A stretch of 33,086 nt of DNA from IMG/VR virus record IMGVR_UViG_3300047508_000070, positions 1-33,086 of that record. The stretch is one strand, 5' to 3'. This document shows positions 1 to 8,404 of the stretch, piece after piece; positions within the stretch are counted from its first letter, which is position 1; each line of letters opens with the position of its first letter. The position numbers were made by a program, and so were the translations under genes. A model generated the notes under the pieces. That model had not been told where the DNA came from. It saw nothing but the letters and a program-made list of their open reading frames with translations, and did not search any database. Origin of the DNA: a virus.

Positions 1-561
1 CAAGAAGCCCGCGAGCAGGAGCAAGCCGAGCGTGACCGCTTGGCAGCCGAAGCCGAAGAAGCACGTCGGCTGAAGGAAGAGGGCGAAATGGAACTCCGTG
101 ACCTGCTCACCCGCAGGGACACGGAGTGGCAGACAAAGCTCACCGATCTGGAGCGGCGCTATGACGCCGACCGGGCGGTGTTCGCCAAGGAGCGTGAGTT
201 CACTCAAGTACAGGAGTACCGGCGTGATCGCATCGAGCAAGAGCAGGAGTTCATCCTGCCCGAGTTGCGTGATCTGATCAGTGGCGAGACTCCTGAAGCG
301 ATCGACGCTTCGATCGAGGTGATGAAGGCTCGCACCGAGCAGATATTCACCAACATGGCCATCGCCAACCAGCAAGCCGCTCCCTTCCAGCAACCAAGGG
401 GGGCCGCGCCGACTGCACCCCCTGTAGGACCAATGGAGCAAATGCCGACATACGAGACGTTGACGCCCGAGGACATCAAGGGCATGGACATGGAGACGTA
501 CAAGAAGTACCGAGGTCAACTCCTACAGGCGACGAATCCGAATAACCGTCGCATGCGATAG
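1..561 (+). CDS. Capsid scaffold-like protein (5' end missing)
   Basis: The reading frame is open from the first base, so the true start lies upstream of the window. The visible 186 residues begin with a very charged Glu/Arg/Lys-rich stretch (roughly the first 80 residues) with heptad-like spacing, consistent with a long coiled coil. It then passes through a Gln/Pro/Ala-rich linker to a short basic C-terminus ending NNRRMR. Phage scaffolds are typically helical, charged, and encoded directly upstream of the major capsid gene, exactly as here. The assignment is by position and composition, not by a recognised motif. A capsid-assembly or virion structural protein of another kind is possible. 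Confidence 0.6.
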   Translation, partial: QEAREQEQAERDRLAAEAEEARRLKEEGEMELRDLLTRRDTEWQTKLTDLERRYDADRAVFAKEREFTQVQEYRRDRIEQEQEFILPELRDLISGETPEAIDASIEVMKARTEQIFTNMAIANQQAAPFQQPRGAAPTAPPVGPMEQMPTYETLTPEDIKGMDMETYKKYRGQLLQATNPNNRRMR

Positions 562-600
562 GCGAGTTCACACAACTCAACTACATAAGGAGATACCACT

Positions 601-1965
601 ATGGCCGTTGGCGGCTCTCTTGGTGGTGAGCTTCCTGTTGTATCCGGTATCACTGGTACAACGCGCCTCGCTTCTGGTGGTCCCTATTCGCAGTACGTGG
701 AGCCAACCGGCTACTACGGACTCGCGCAGTCGGACAACACCGGAGCGGGCTACGCAGGAAGCGTGACCACTGGCTCCACGATGATGGGGCCTGCGATCCA
801 GACGATCTGGTCGAAGGAAATCCTCTTCCAGTCCATGCCCGTGTTGCGTTTCGAGCAGTTCGCGGTGAAGAAGACCGAACTGGGCACGATGCCCGGTCTG
901 ACGGTCAACTTCATGCGCTACAACAACCTGCCGATGCCTTCCGGCCCACTGATCGAAGGCGTGCGCATGAAGACCCACGCGATCAGTGCCAACCAGTACG
1001 CGATCACCGTTGCCGAGCAGGGCTTCGCCGTCGCCGTCTCGGAGCTTCTGCTCAACGCCAGCTTCGATGACATCATGGCCTCGGCCTCTCGTCTGCTCGG
1101 TCGCAACATGGCGCTGTACATGGACTCGCAAGCGCGGGCCACACTGCAGCGCTCATCGAGCGTCGTCTTCGGCTACCAGAAGCCCGCCGCCATCAACACC
1201 GGCTACGGCATCTACGAGCCGGGAACGCCTGCGGCCAACGTCGCCGCCGTTGTCGCCTCGGGTGCCACTGGCTCCGTGGCCGACGACTTCTACCTCACCA
1301 GCCACACCGTCAAGGATGGCGTCGAGGTACTGGCGTCGAAGAACATCCCGCGTCTCGGTGAGACGTACGTCGGCTTCATCCACCCGCACCAGTCGCGCCG
1401 TCTGCGTGACACACCGCAGTGGATCGAGGTCACCAAGTACGCCGCCCCCGGCAACTTCATGCTCGGGGAAATCGGCCGCTTGGACGACGTGGTGTTCATC
1501 GAGACGACGCAGATCGGCGCGCCGGTTGGCACCGATGCGACTGACCTGTACCCGCAGTTGCCGGGTGCCAACGTGACCACCGCCAACCCGTTCAACCCCG
1601 ACTGGCGAGGCCTCAACCTCGGCCTCACCGCTGCGCAGCTTGCTGCTGGCGGCACAGGCGCTCCGGCTGGCTACGCGGTGGCCAGCGACCAGTACCCCGA
1701 CCTCGCAGACCCAGGCACCCTGGACGACCTGCCGACCGGCGACACCGGCCTTCCGGGCTGGGGTGAGCCGTGGGGTCCGACTGGTGGTGCCTACGAGGGC
1801 ATCCTCCTGGGCGACAACGCCTTCGGCCATGCCATCTCCCTCCCCGTCGAACTCCGTGACGGTGGCGTGCTCGACTTCGGTCGTGAGCACGCTCTCGCGT
1901 GGTACTCGATCTGGGGCTGGGGCGTCATCACGGATTCGTCCGTGGTCAAGATGGTCACCAACTGA
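601..1965 (+). CDS. Major capsid protein (N4 gp56-like, HK97 fold)
   Basis: A 454-residue protein that should form the icosahedral shell. Residues about 75-180 read like the N4-gp56 family of HK97-fold capsid proteins: a segment TVNFMRYNNLPMPSGPLIEG, then ITVAEQGFAVAVSELLL and a helix LLGRNMALYMDSQA. Later come YVGFIHPHQSRRLRDTPQW and GEIGRLDDVVFIET, which match the family's conserved C-terminal half. AAGGAG at 588-593 gives a well-spaced ribosome binding site for the ATG. The upstream neighbour is scaffold-like and the downstream one a small Ig-like protein, the usual head-gene order. A strong hairpin follows the stop codon. No separate protease gene is visible here, so whether the N-terminus is processed is unknown. 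Confidence 0.85.
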   Translation: MAVGGSLGGELPVVSGITGTTRLASGGPYSQYVEPTGYYGLAQSDNTGAGYAGSVTTGSTMMGPAIQTIWSKEILFQSMPVLRFEQFAVKKTELGTMPGLTVNFMRYNNLPMPSGPLIEGVRMKTHAISANQYAITVAEQGFAVAVSELLLNASFDDIMASASRLLGRNMALYMDSQARATLQRSSSVVFGYQKPAAINTGYGIYEPGTPAANVAAVVASGATGSVADDFYLTSHTVKDGVEVLASKNIPRLGETYVGFIHPHQSRRLRDTPQWIEVTKYAAPGNFMLGEIGRLDDVVFIETTQIGAPVGTDATDLYPQLPGANVTTANPFNPDWRGLNLGLTAAQLAAGGTGAPAGYAVASDQYPDLADPGTLDDLPTGDTGLPGWGEPWGPTGGAYEGILLGDNAFGHAISLPVELRDGGVLDFGREHALAWYSIWGWGVITDSSVVKMVTN

Positions 1966-1978
1966 GACGACCTTGCTT

Positions 1979-2009
1979 GGGGGCTGAGCGGCGCACCCGC
2001 ACAGCCCCC
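1979..2009 (+). terminator. Strong hairpin after capsid gene (attenuator or terminator)
   Basis: GGGGGCTG (1979-1986) pairs with CAGCCCCC (2002-2009). Inside, GCGG (1988-1991) pairs with CCGC (1997-2000), separated by one A-A mismatch, giving 12 pairs. No T-run follows, so it may be partial: it could protect the capsid mRNA or lower read-through into the next gene. Confidence 0.6.
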
Positions 2010-2031
2010 GAGCGCCTATGGAGGTATCACA

Positions 2032-2364
2032 ATGAGCATTGTCGCAGTACATGGACCCACCATGGCCGGAAGCGGCTCCGGCAACATCGCCGCACCACAG
2101 GTCACCGCCACTGGTGACGCCACCAACGGTCTGAAGTTCACCTTCGTCGCTTCGACACCGGGCGCTCGTCCGGCTGCCGATTTCAGTTGGGCCTTCCCAC
2201 CTGACGGCACACCGGCCACACAGGCGGCCAGCAAGGGTCCAGTCACCGTCACCTACGCAGCGGCCGGAGCCAAGACGGCGACACTGACCGTCGCTGCCGG
2301 TGCAGGCCCGCCTGCCGGTGGTGCATACCCAGTCACTGTTCAGGCGGTTGCTGGCCCGCGGTAA
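2032..2364 (+). CDS. Small Ig/PKD-like virion protein, probable capsid decoration
   Basis: A 110-residue protein, rich in Ala, Gly, Thr and Pro. The run FTFVASTPGARPAADFSWAF, then a Gly/Ala-rich turn and VTVTYAAAGAKTATLTV resemble the strand pattern of a PKD/Ig-like beta sandwich (W in the middle strand, a late Y-x-x-x-G-x-K/T-A-T-L-T-V strand). Such domains often decorate phage capsids. Position immediately after the major capsid gene supports this. The ATG is preceded by GGAGGTATCACA, in which the Shine-Dalgarno overlaps one copy of the dispersed GGTATCAC motif. A head-fibre or neck role cannot be excluded. Confidence 0.55.
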   Translation: MSIVAVHGPTMAGSGSGNIAAPQVTATGDATNGLKFTFVASTPGARPAADFSWAFPPDGTPATQAASKGPVTVTYAAAGAKTATLTVAAGAGPPAGGAYPVTVQAVAGPR

Positions 2365-2404
2365 TAGGCTCGGCTGATACCCGAGTATCCAAGGAGAATC
2401 CGTC

Positions 2405-2752
2405 GTGCCAACAAGACAGCCTCAGCCACTTCCCGAGGTCGAGCAGGAACAGCAACAGCAAGTGATCCCGCCCGACATGGACCCCGCCAACAGCGAGGTC
2501 ACGCGCCCGTCCGATCTGGGCTTCGGTCCCAAGACCGGCCACACCGAGATCGAGGTGGACCCGATCCAAGAGGTTCCACAGCGTCGCGGTGACGACGACT
2601 TCGTGGAGATTCGTATGGCTGAGACCATCGAAGAGTTCACGTACGGCAATCCACACCACCACTATCGACTGGAGCAGGGCAAGAGATACCGAGTCCCGGC
2701 GCACATTGCCCGGTATCTCCACAGCCTGGGGAAGGTCTACGAACGCGGATAG
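2405..2752 (+). CDS. Hypothetical protein, possible head-neck component
   Basis: A 115-residue protein starting at GTG, with AAGGAG at 2391-2396 giving a sensible spacing. The first half is Pro/Gln/Glu-rich and looks disordered. The second half (about 65-115) looks folded: a strand-rich segment FVEIRMAETIEEFTYGNP, a HHHY cluster, then RYRVPAHIARYLHSLGKVYERG, a compact amphipathic end. I do not recognise the family. Its place between head and fibre genes makes a virion or assembly role likely, but that is inference. Confidence 0.6.
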   Translation: MPTRQPQPLPEVEQEQQQQVIPPDMDPANSEVTRPSDLGFGPKTGHTEIEVDPIQEVPQRRGDDDFVEIRMAETIEEFTYGNPHHHYRLEQGKRYRVPAHIARYLHSLGKVYERG

Positions 2753-2761
2753 GAGGGCCGC

Positions 2762-4309
2762 ATGCGGCCAACAGTGACCCATGATGGTTTCCTCATCCCC
2801 AATGCGGCGACCGTCTCCAATCCTCGGATGGCCGAGCCTGACCAGATCGACTTCAATGCGCTCGCCAACCGATTGTGGGGGGTGGTCGAGGGGTGCCTGA
2901 TCACTGTGTCGGGTACGACCGTCTCCACACTCGGTGGCCTCGTCATCATCAACGGTCAGGTGATGACGCTCCCGGCAGGCACGGTGCAGCTTGGTGTCGG
3001 CGGGTCACAGGATCGGTTCGATCTGATCGTCGCTGACATCAGTGGAACAATCAAGGTCATCCCCGGCCTTCCGGCCGTCGATCCCGTGTTCCCTGATCCG
3101 CCGCTCAACGCCACCGTGCTCGCCGCGGTGTTCTGTCCCTCAGGTTCGTCGGCGTTCACCGACAACGTGATCGACAAGCGCGTCCAGGTGCCCAAGGCGT
3201 TGCTGACCAGAGTCCCCACCAACTCCGATCTGGTGCGCAACCTCAACGGCTCCGGCAACTACTTCCGCATCGACGGCGGCGGCGGGGTGCGCTGGGCAGA
3301 CGACACCGGCTTGCGCCGCATCGCTCCGGCCACGTTGCAGGTGGACGACAACCTCAACCTCGCTGGCGACCTGGCGGCCGGAGGCAGCATCGCTGCAGAC
3401 TCGCTCACGGCTACCGAGACGGTGCAGGGCAGCAACCTGCAAGTCGGCACTGGATCGCTCCCGGCCACTGCAGCCCTCGGTTCGATCTTCCAGCACGACT
3501 CCGGTCGTGTCTACGTGCGCACAGCGACCGGATGGAAGGAACTGGCCACGCTCGCTGGCGCTGTTCCGGTCGGAGCTATCATCAGCAGCGTCGAGCCGCC
3601 TTCGGTGATGGTCCCTCTCGGTTGGATACCTTTCGACGGCCGTACCGTCAGCGAGGCGGCTCTTCCAAGCCTGTTCACCTTGGTGGCACTGCAGCCGTTC
3701 ATCAGCGGGGTCGCTCCCAACCGGACGATGACACTGCCCAACGCCAGCGGTCGAGTGATGATGTCCACCACTGGCGCTCCGCTCGCCCAGGGCGGCGCGA
3801 ACCTCAACCAGATTTCGCTGGTGGCGAGTCAGCTTCCCAAGCATCGTCACAACGTGCGTACCACGGCGGCCGGTGGAGGGCCTGTCAACGCGCGTACCAG
3901 CCGTGCCGGTTCGCACAACCACCCGGTGTCCGGTGGCGCTCACGGACACCCTGTCACCGATCCCGGCCACGCTCACAACGGCATGGACTTCTTCGGCAAC
4001 GCCTCGCCGGTCATCGCCCTGATGTGGGGTGGCCAGAACAAGATCGACGCTCTGTTCAACGACCGCAACCACACCTACTCGGTGGAGCCGATGGACTGGT
4101 CCAGGCCCGCACTGACTGGTATCACAGTAGGGTCCAGTGGATCAGAGCACTATCACACTCTGGGTGACGCAGGCGACCACGATCACCCCATCACGATCGA
4201 CCCGGTGACACCGCACACCCACCCGATCACCGAAGATGAAATCGGCTCAGGTGCGCCGATCGACATTACGCCCGCCTTCCTCACGTCCTACACGTACATT
4301 CGCTCATGA
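2762..4309 (+). CDS. Tail collar/fibre protein with His-rich tip
   Basis: A 515-residue structural protein. The N-terminal third begins with a beta-rich region (NALANRLWGVVEGCLITVSG, VIINGQVMTLPAGTVQLG) that looks like a virion-attachment segment. Around residues 265-330 is a phage tail-collar domain: VPVGAIISSVEPPSVMVPLGWIPFDGRTVS, with TLPNASGRVMM after it (GW and D-G-R are typical). It is followed by QLPKHRHNVRT and an array of H-x-H pairs (SHNHPV, AHGHPV, GHAHNG, then HYHTLGD, HDHPIT, HTHPIT). In long tail fibres such pairs bind metal ions along the fibre axis. The gene sits two short genes after the capsid gene and overlaps the next gene by ATGA. Confidence 0.8.
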   Translation: MRPTVTHDGFLIPNAATVSNPRMAEPDQIDFNALANRLWGVVEGCLITVSGTTVSTLGGLVIINGQVMTLPAGTVQLGVGGSQDRFDLIVADISGTIKVIPGLPAVDPVFPDPPLNATVLAAVFCPSGSSAFTDNVIDKRVQVPKALLTRVPTNSDLVRNLNGSGNYFRIDGGGGVRWADDTGLRRIAPATLQVDDNLNLAGDLAAGGSIAADSLTATETVQGSNLQVGTGSLPATAALGSIFQHDSGRVYVRTATGWKELATLAGAVPVGAIISSVEPPSVMVPLGWIPFDGRTVSEAALPSLFTLVALQPFISGVAPNRTMTLPNASGRVMMSTTGAPLAQGGANLNQISLVASQLPKHRHNVRTTAAGGGPVNARTSRAGSHNHPVSGGAHGHPVTDPGHAHNGMDFFGNASPVIALMWGGQNKIDALFNDRNHTYSVEPMDWSRPALTGITVGSSGSEHYHTLGDAGDHDHPITIDPVTPHTHPITEDEIGSGAPIDITPAFLTSYTYIRS

Positions 4310-5031
4310 CTGGCCAGGTTGTCACCCAGCGTTTCGGCCAGGACGCTCCGGCGCGTATCGCTGCCAGCACCCCGATGTTGATGGAGGCCACCGAGATGTA
4401 CCCCCAGGAATGGACGATGCCGAACCTCATCCCGTTCTTCCCACCGCCGAGCACGACAGACGACACACCTGGGTTCATCCTCGACGCAAACGGCAATCGC
4501 ATCTGGGTCAACTTCCCCTCTCGGCTCGATCTGACCTTCTACCAAGGCGACGACGTGGTGGTGCCGCTGACGCTGCAGGACCCGATGATGGACGCCGACG
4601 ACCCGAGCACTTGGGAGTGGCACGCACAGATCAGGGTGCTGCACTACTACAAGTCCACCTTCGTCAACGACTTCATCGTGGATGCCGACTACACCGCCCC
4701 GGTAGCTCCCGAGACGACAGGCACGACCCTCGTGCAACTGTTCCTGCCGCGGGAACGCAACATCTACTGGGGCACCTACCAGTGGGAGTTGTACTCGGTC
4801 AGCCCCTTCGACTACTCCAACTTCGCGCAGCCCGATGACTGGCCCGAGGGCGAGACGTGGCCGCCTGCCGACACACTGAAGACGTGGCTGTGGGGGCAGT
4901 GCGTGATCAAGCCTCGTACCTCCACTACTGATGTGTTACCAACCATCAGCGGCGGCGGGCCGGTCTGGCCGGACATTCCTGGGTACTGGACCAGTCCGTT
5001 CGTGGTAGGCCCCAACGGTCGCGTGCCGTGA
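4306..5031 (+). CDS. Appendage/baseplate protein with LtfC-like beta-sandwich
   Basis: A 241-residue protein whose start overlaps the preceding stop (ATGA), so translation is probably coupled. The central segment (about 65-185) reads IWVNFPSRLDLTFYQGDDVVVPLTLQDP, and later WEWHAQIRV and YWGTYQWELYSV. It resembles the small beta-sandwich domains seen in tail appendages of actinophages and lactococcal phages (LtfC/p132-type). The resemblance is my pattern reading and should be treated as moderate. An N-terminal Pro-rich stretch may anchor it to the partner fibre encoded just upstream. Confidence 0.55.
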   Translation: MTGQVVTQRFGQDAPARIAASTPMLMEATEMYPQEWTMPNLIPFFPPPSTTDDTPGFILDANGNRIWVNFPSRLDLTFYQGDDVVVPLTLQDPMMDADDPSTWEWHAQIRVLHYYKSTFVNDFIVDADYTAPVAPETTGTTLVQLFLPRERNIYWGTYQWELYSVSPFDYSNFAQPDDWPEGETWPPADTLKTWLWGQCVIKPRTSTTDVLPTISGGGPVWPDIPGYWTSPFVVGPNGRVP

Positions 5032-5043
5032 GAGGATGGGGCC

Positions 5044-5484
5044 ATGACGAATCAGAACTACGCCCAGGTCACTGACCTGCTGGCAGCGGGAACACTGCAC
5101 TGGGACACCGACTCGATCCTCGCCCTGCTCGTCACCGGGGCGTCGTTCGATGCCGCCAACAAGAAGCTCAGCGACCTCGGCGCGTCGCTGGTCACCCGCG
5201 CGCCGATCCAAGGGCGCTGGCTCGCAGAGGGCGGGCTGGCCATGGGTCTTCCTGCCGCCTTCTCGATGGTCGCTGCTGGGACTCCGTTCCAGGTCCTCGT
5301 CGCTCAAGACAACGGCACGGCCGATCCGGTGCTGTTGTCATACCTCGATGAGAACGCCGATGGCAACCCGATCGAAGTACAGCGTGGCGGCACGCTGGTC
5401 GTCCGTCCCACGCAGGAGAACCTGCCCGCCCCACCCGACACCATGACGCCCCCACCGACAACGGGGCTATGGATGACGTTCTAA
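5044..5484 (+). CDS. Hypothetical structural protein
   Basis: A 146-residue protein with a purine-rich ribosome binding site (GAGAGGATGGGG) directly upstream. The first half (ITDLL-like helix, then HWDTDSILALLVTGASFD) looks like a small alpha/beta fold, and the middle PFQVLVAQDNGTADPVLLSYLDENADGNPIEV looks strand-rich. The C-terminus is Pro-rich (PAPPDTMTPPPTTG). I do not recognise the family. Its tight placement within the fibre/appendage run argues that it is in the virion or assists assembly. Confidence 0.6.
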   Translation: MTNQNYAQVTDLLAAGTLHWDTDSILALLVTGASFDAANKKLSDLGASLVTRAPIQGRWLAEGGLAMGLPAAFSMVAAGTPFQVLVAQDNGTADPVLLSYLDENADGNPIEVQRGGTLVVRPTQENLPAPPDTMTPPPTTGLWMTF

Positions 5485-5502
5485 CCCCGGTATGGAGGGA
5501 TC

Positions 5503-6342
5503 ATGACATCAGTGCTGGAGGTGGCCGCCGGAGTCCGGATGCTGTTGCGGGACTTCCCCAAGTATTTCGAGATCAGCGAAGGCCCTCTCAACGTCCTCAC
5601 CATCCGCCTCCCCCATCCCCTGGTCACACCGAACTCGTTGCAGGTCTACACGGTCACCGCTACCGACCCGGTGACGAGCGCGCTGACTGACAGTTGGACG
5701 CTCGATGAGCGCAACGGCTTGCTCAAGCTGACCGACGAGGCCCTGCTCCAGAGCAACATCGTGGTGGCCGGGTACTATCACACTTGGTTCAGCGATGCCG
5801 ACCTGGCCAAGGCGATCCACGACACGTTCGTGGAAGTGCTCTACAACACCGAGGACACGCTCGACACACTGTCCGATGCCGAAGTCGAAGTGGCCCAGAT
5901 CGGTGCGGTCGTGAGGTCGTTGTGGTCGCTGTCGATCGAGCTTGCTCTCGATATCGACGTATCGACTCCGGAGGGCATGTTCATCCCGGCCCACCAGCGC
6001 TACACCCAGGTGCTGCAGATGATGCAGTACTGGGAGAACGAGTACACCACCAAGGCTGCTTCGCTCAACATGGGCCTCGGCAAGCTGGAGCAGTGGCGTC
6101 TGCGCCGAGTCAGCTACACCACGGGGCGCTACGTGCCGGTGTACCAAGACCGCGAGTTCGATGATCCACGTTGGCCGAAGCGCCTCTACCCGCCGATCCC
6201 CGAAGGCACCACCGACGAGTCGGAGACGCCGACGTGGGCCAAGGTGCGCGAACTGGAGCAGTTGAGCGGCCACGGCATCAACTACCCAGCGGTGACGTTC
6301 CCGTCGTTCCTCGGAACAGGAGATGAGACGAGGATCGAGTAA
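5503..6342 (+). CDS. Hypothetical virion protein, possible neck/adaptor
   Basis: A 279-residue protein with a strong ribosome binding site (GGAGGG) five bases before ATG. The first ~90 residues look beta-rich (LNVLTIRLPHPLVTPNSLQVYTVTA, then DSWTLDERNGLLKLTDEAL). From about 95 on it is helical (DADLAKAIHDTFVEVLYNTEDTLDTL, VVRSLWSLSIELALDID, HQRYTQVLQMMQYWENEYTT), ending in an acidic/Pro tail. A beta domain plus helices fits head-completion or adaptor proteins, but no signature motif is visible. Its TAA overlaps the next ATG by one base (taATGg), implying coupled translation. Confidence 0.6.
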   Translation: MTSVLEVAAGVRMLLRDFPKYFEISEGPLNVLTIRLPHPLVTPNSLQVYTVTATDPVTSALTDSWTLDERNGLLKLTDEALLQSNIVVAGYYHTWFSDADLAKAIHDTFVEVLYNTEDTLDTLSDAEVEVAQIGAVVRSLWSLSIELALDIDVSTPEGMFIPAHQRYTQVLQMMQYWENEYTTKAASLNMGLGKLEQWRLRRVSYTTGRYVPVYQDREFDDPRWPKRLYPPIPEGTTDESETPTWAKVRELEQLSGHGINYPAVTFPSFLGTGDETRIE

Positions 6343-6908
6343 TGGAGGTCCGCCGAGAAGCCCGTCAGATATGGAAGCACTTTGAGCGGTATCACAAGAC
6401 CATAGGCGAAGCCGTGATCTACTACCGCTTCGATGCCGACAACAGCGAGTACGACGCTGTATACGACGAGGGCTATCGGCGGTATCACACAGGTGTGCGG
6501 GTGCCGGTGCTGTGGGTCGATCAGACCGAATCCACCGAGGACTACACGTCCGAGGGCCGACGACCGACACAGCGCCTGCGCTTCGCCGTCTCGGCTCGGG
6601 AGATGTACGAGGCAGGCTTCAGCGTCACCGAGGTTCACGGCAACCGGCTGCAGGACACGTCGCCATCGGACATCTGGCGGCGGGACCGGATGCACGACAT
6701 CTGCTACTACGACGGGCGCTACTACGAAATCAGCGCGTATCAGATCAGGGGCCGTGTGCAGGGAGAAGACGTGATCATTGGTATCACATGCATCGAAACC
6801 TTCCCCGACGACGACATGATCTTCGACTACCAGCCAGGGACCGCGCCTGCAGGCCTCGGGTTCGGTTCCGGCCCCTATGGCTCCGGCCCATACGGAGGTA
6901 TCACATGA
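6342..6908 (+). CDS. Hypothetical virion protein, possible head-tail connector
   Basis: A 188-residue protein that starts on the last base of the preceding stop codon. It is rich in Tyr, Asp and Arg. The middle part (VPVLWVDQTESTEDYTSEGRR, then QRLRFAVSAREMYEAGF) and the late segment DICYYDGRYYEISAYQI are beta-rich and resemble the small barrels of phage head-closure proteins, where a conserved YYEI-like strand follows a DxxxYxGxxYE-like turn. The C-terminus is a Gly/Pro-rich tail (GLGFGSGPYGSGPYGG). The last codons carry the ribosome binding site GGAGG and a GGTATCAC motif for the next gene, overlapping by ATGA. Family not certain. Confidence 0.55.
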   Translation: MEVRREARQIWKHFERYHKTIGEAVIYYRFDADNSEYDAVYDEGYRRYHTGVRVPVLWVDQTESTEDYTSEGRRPTQRLRFAVSAREMYEAGFSVTEVHGNRLQDTSPSDIWRRDRMHDICYYDGRYYEISAYQIRGRVQGEDVIIGITCIETFPDDDMIFDYQPGTAPAGLGFGSGPYGSGPYGGIT

Positions 6909-7447
6909 GTTCCTACACACCACCAGTCGCTGGCCAAGACCCCTGGGACGCAGACCTCAACGCCACGCTCGACTATCTCAACGAGCAGATCAACAACTTC
7001 GCAGCGATGATCGGCCCGATACAAGTCCATCTCGGCCAACTGGACACCAGTGTCAACGATCTGCAGACCCGCGTCGGCGCTTTGGAGAGCAGGCCCGAGT
7101 ACCTCTACAACAGCGCTCCGTGGCAGTTCTCCAACGCCGCGCCGCCAGCCACCGGCAGTCAGTTGCGGCTCGATAACACCAACCCTTCACTGGCCACGTT
7201 GATTGATATGCGGCTGATCGACTCCGATGGAGCAGACCGTACGCCGTGGATCAGAGCCTCTGGTACCGCTGGTTCAAGACTGCAACTCACCGATTGGGAC
7301 AATGCCGCCAACACGCACCGCTTCCTGGTGACAGGTACACCGACCATAGGTGCCACCAACGCCGAGGTTCCGGTCTCGTGGGTATCCGGCACTGGTGTGA
7401 TACCAAACGCCAAGATCAACGTCGGCTTCCTCGTCGTCTTGATGTAA
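6905..7447 (+). CDS. Short fibre-like protein with N-terminal coiled coil
   Basis: A 180-residue protein. I take the ATG at 6905 because GGAGGTATCACATG gives the ribosome binding site; an upstream extension in this frame lies inside the previous gene. Residues 1-15 are Pro-rich (SSYTPPVAGQDPWDADLN). Residues about 18-60 form a probable coiled coil (LDYLNEQINNFAAMIGPIQ, then LDTSVNDLQTRVGALES). The rest is beta-rich (GSQLRLDNTNPSLATLIDMR, LQLTDWDNAANTHRFLV, VPVSWVSGTG). A trimeric coiled coil followed by a compact beta tip is the usual short-fibre plan. It shares the 'GQDPWDADLN' style of start with the next fibre gene's 'NYGLANWVDYVN'. Confidence 0.6.
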   Translation: MSSYTPPVAGQDPWDADLNATLDYLNEQINNFAAMIGPIQVHLGQLDTSVNDLQTRVGALESRPEYLYNSAPWQFSNAAPPATGSQLRLDNTNPSLATLIDMRLIDSDGADRTPWIRASGTAGSRLQLTDWDNAANTHRFLVTGTPTIGATNAEVPVSWVSGTGVIPNAKINVGFLVVLM

Positions 7448-7456
7448 GGAGTTCCA

Positions 7457-8404
7457 ATGACCGTCACCGAACCGCTCCCCGGCAACTACGGCCTCGCCAA
7501 CTGGGTCGATTACGTCAACTACTGGCGTGAATCCGACGCCGAGTGGATTCAGGCCCGCGCCAACGTCCGCGTGGCCGACAACACGATGCGTGACGGCTTG
7601 TCCGTCACGCCCGGTCAGGTCGTCTACAACGCTGCCTCCGATCGTTTGGAGCTTCGTACCGCCGCCAACGCTTGGAGGCCGCAGACGCCGTTCCCGGCCA
7701 GCCTGGTGGTCACTGAAGGGGCAACAACGACGATCAGCCACAACGCCTCGGCTGGCAAGGGTGTCATCTATGGGCCGACCGAGGTCGGTATCAACCATCA
7801 ACTCAACGTGCTCAACGGTGTGCTCACCGTTCCCGCCGACAGTTCGGGGGTGACGATCAAGACCGGGGCGAAGACCGTGAAGCTGAGCACGAGCGCCACC
7901 GACCTGGTGTCCGATAGCCCGGTATCAGCGCCCTCGCTGACGCTCTCCGGCACCGGAACCGTGCTCAATGCTCCCGGCAAGGCTGTCGCGGTCGGCACGG
8001 TCACTGCTGACACATCCACACTCGGAGCCGCATCGGCAACGACTTTGGCAGTCAGTGGCGTGGCCACCATGGGCGGCACACTCGGGGTCAGCGGTTTGGT
8101 CACCGCCAACGCCGGAGTGGTCACCAACGCTGCCATTCACACCGGGGACGCCAATGGAGCGGTCATCCAACAACGCAACACCGGCACTGGTGCTCTCGGG
8201 GCCACCAAGTTGGCCGTGCTTGCCGGTGCGGTGGAGACATCAGGCGGGCCGCTCAACGTTCGCAGTGGTATGTCAATGTACGGTGGCAACGTGATCAACT
8301 ACTTCGACGCCGGAGGCACGCAGCGGGGCAACTTCGCTCCCCACTACTACGGTGCCGACCCTGGTGTCGGCAATGTCCCCGAAGGCTCGATCTGGGTTAG
8401 CTGA
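7457..8404 (+). CDS. Tail fibre with repeated beta segments
   Basis: A 315-residue protein with ribosome binding site AAGGAG just before the ATG. The N-terminus (1-50, helical, NYGLANWVDYVNYWRESDAE) is a likely attachment part. From about 85 to 230 the sequence is a run of short beta repeats rich in Thr/Ser/Ala/Gly/Val, for example AVAVGTVTADTSTLGAASAT and TLAVSGVATMGGTLGVSGLV, a pattern seen in trimeric fibre shafts. The C-terminal tip carries NYFDAGGTQRGNFAPHYYGA, similar to fibre tips that end in a small domain. The stop overlaps the next start by one base. Confidence 0.65.
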   Translation: MTVTEPLPGNYGLANWVDYVNYWRESDAEWIQARANVRVADNTMRDGLSVTPGQVVYNAASDRLELRTAANAWRPQTPFPASLVVTEGATTTISHNASAGKGVIYGPTEVGINHQLNVLNGVLTVPADSSGVTIKTGAKTVKLSTSATDLVSDSPVSAPSLTLSGTGTVLNAPGKAVAVGTVTADTSTLGAASATTLAVSGVATMGGTLGVSGLVTANAGVVTNAAIHTGDANGAVIQQRNTGTGALGATKLAVLAGAVETSGGPLNVRSGMSMYGGNVINYFDAGGTQRGNFAPHYYGADPGVGNVPEGSIWVS

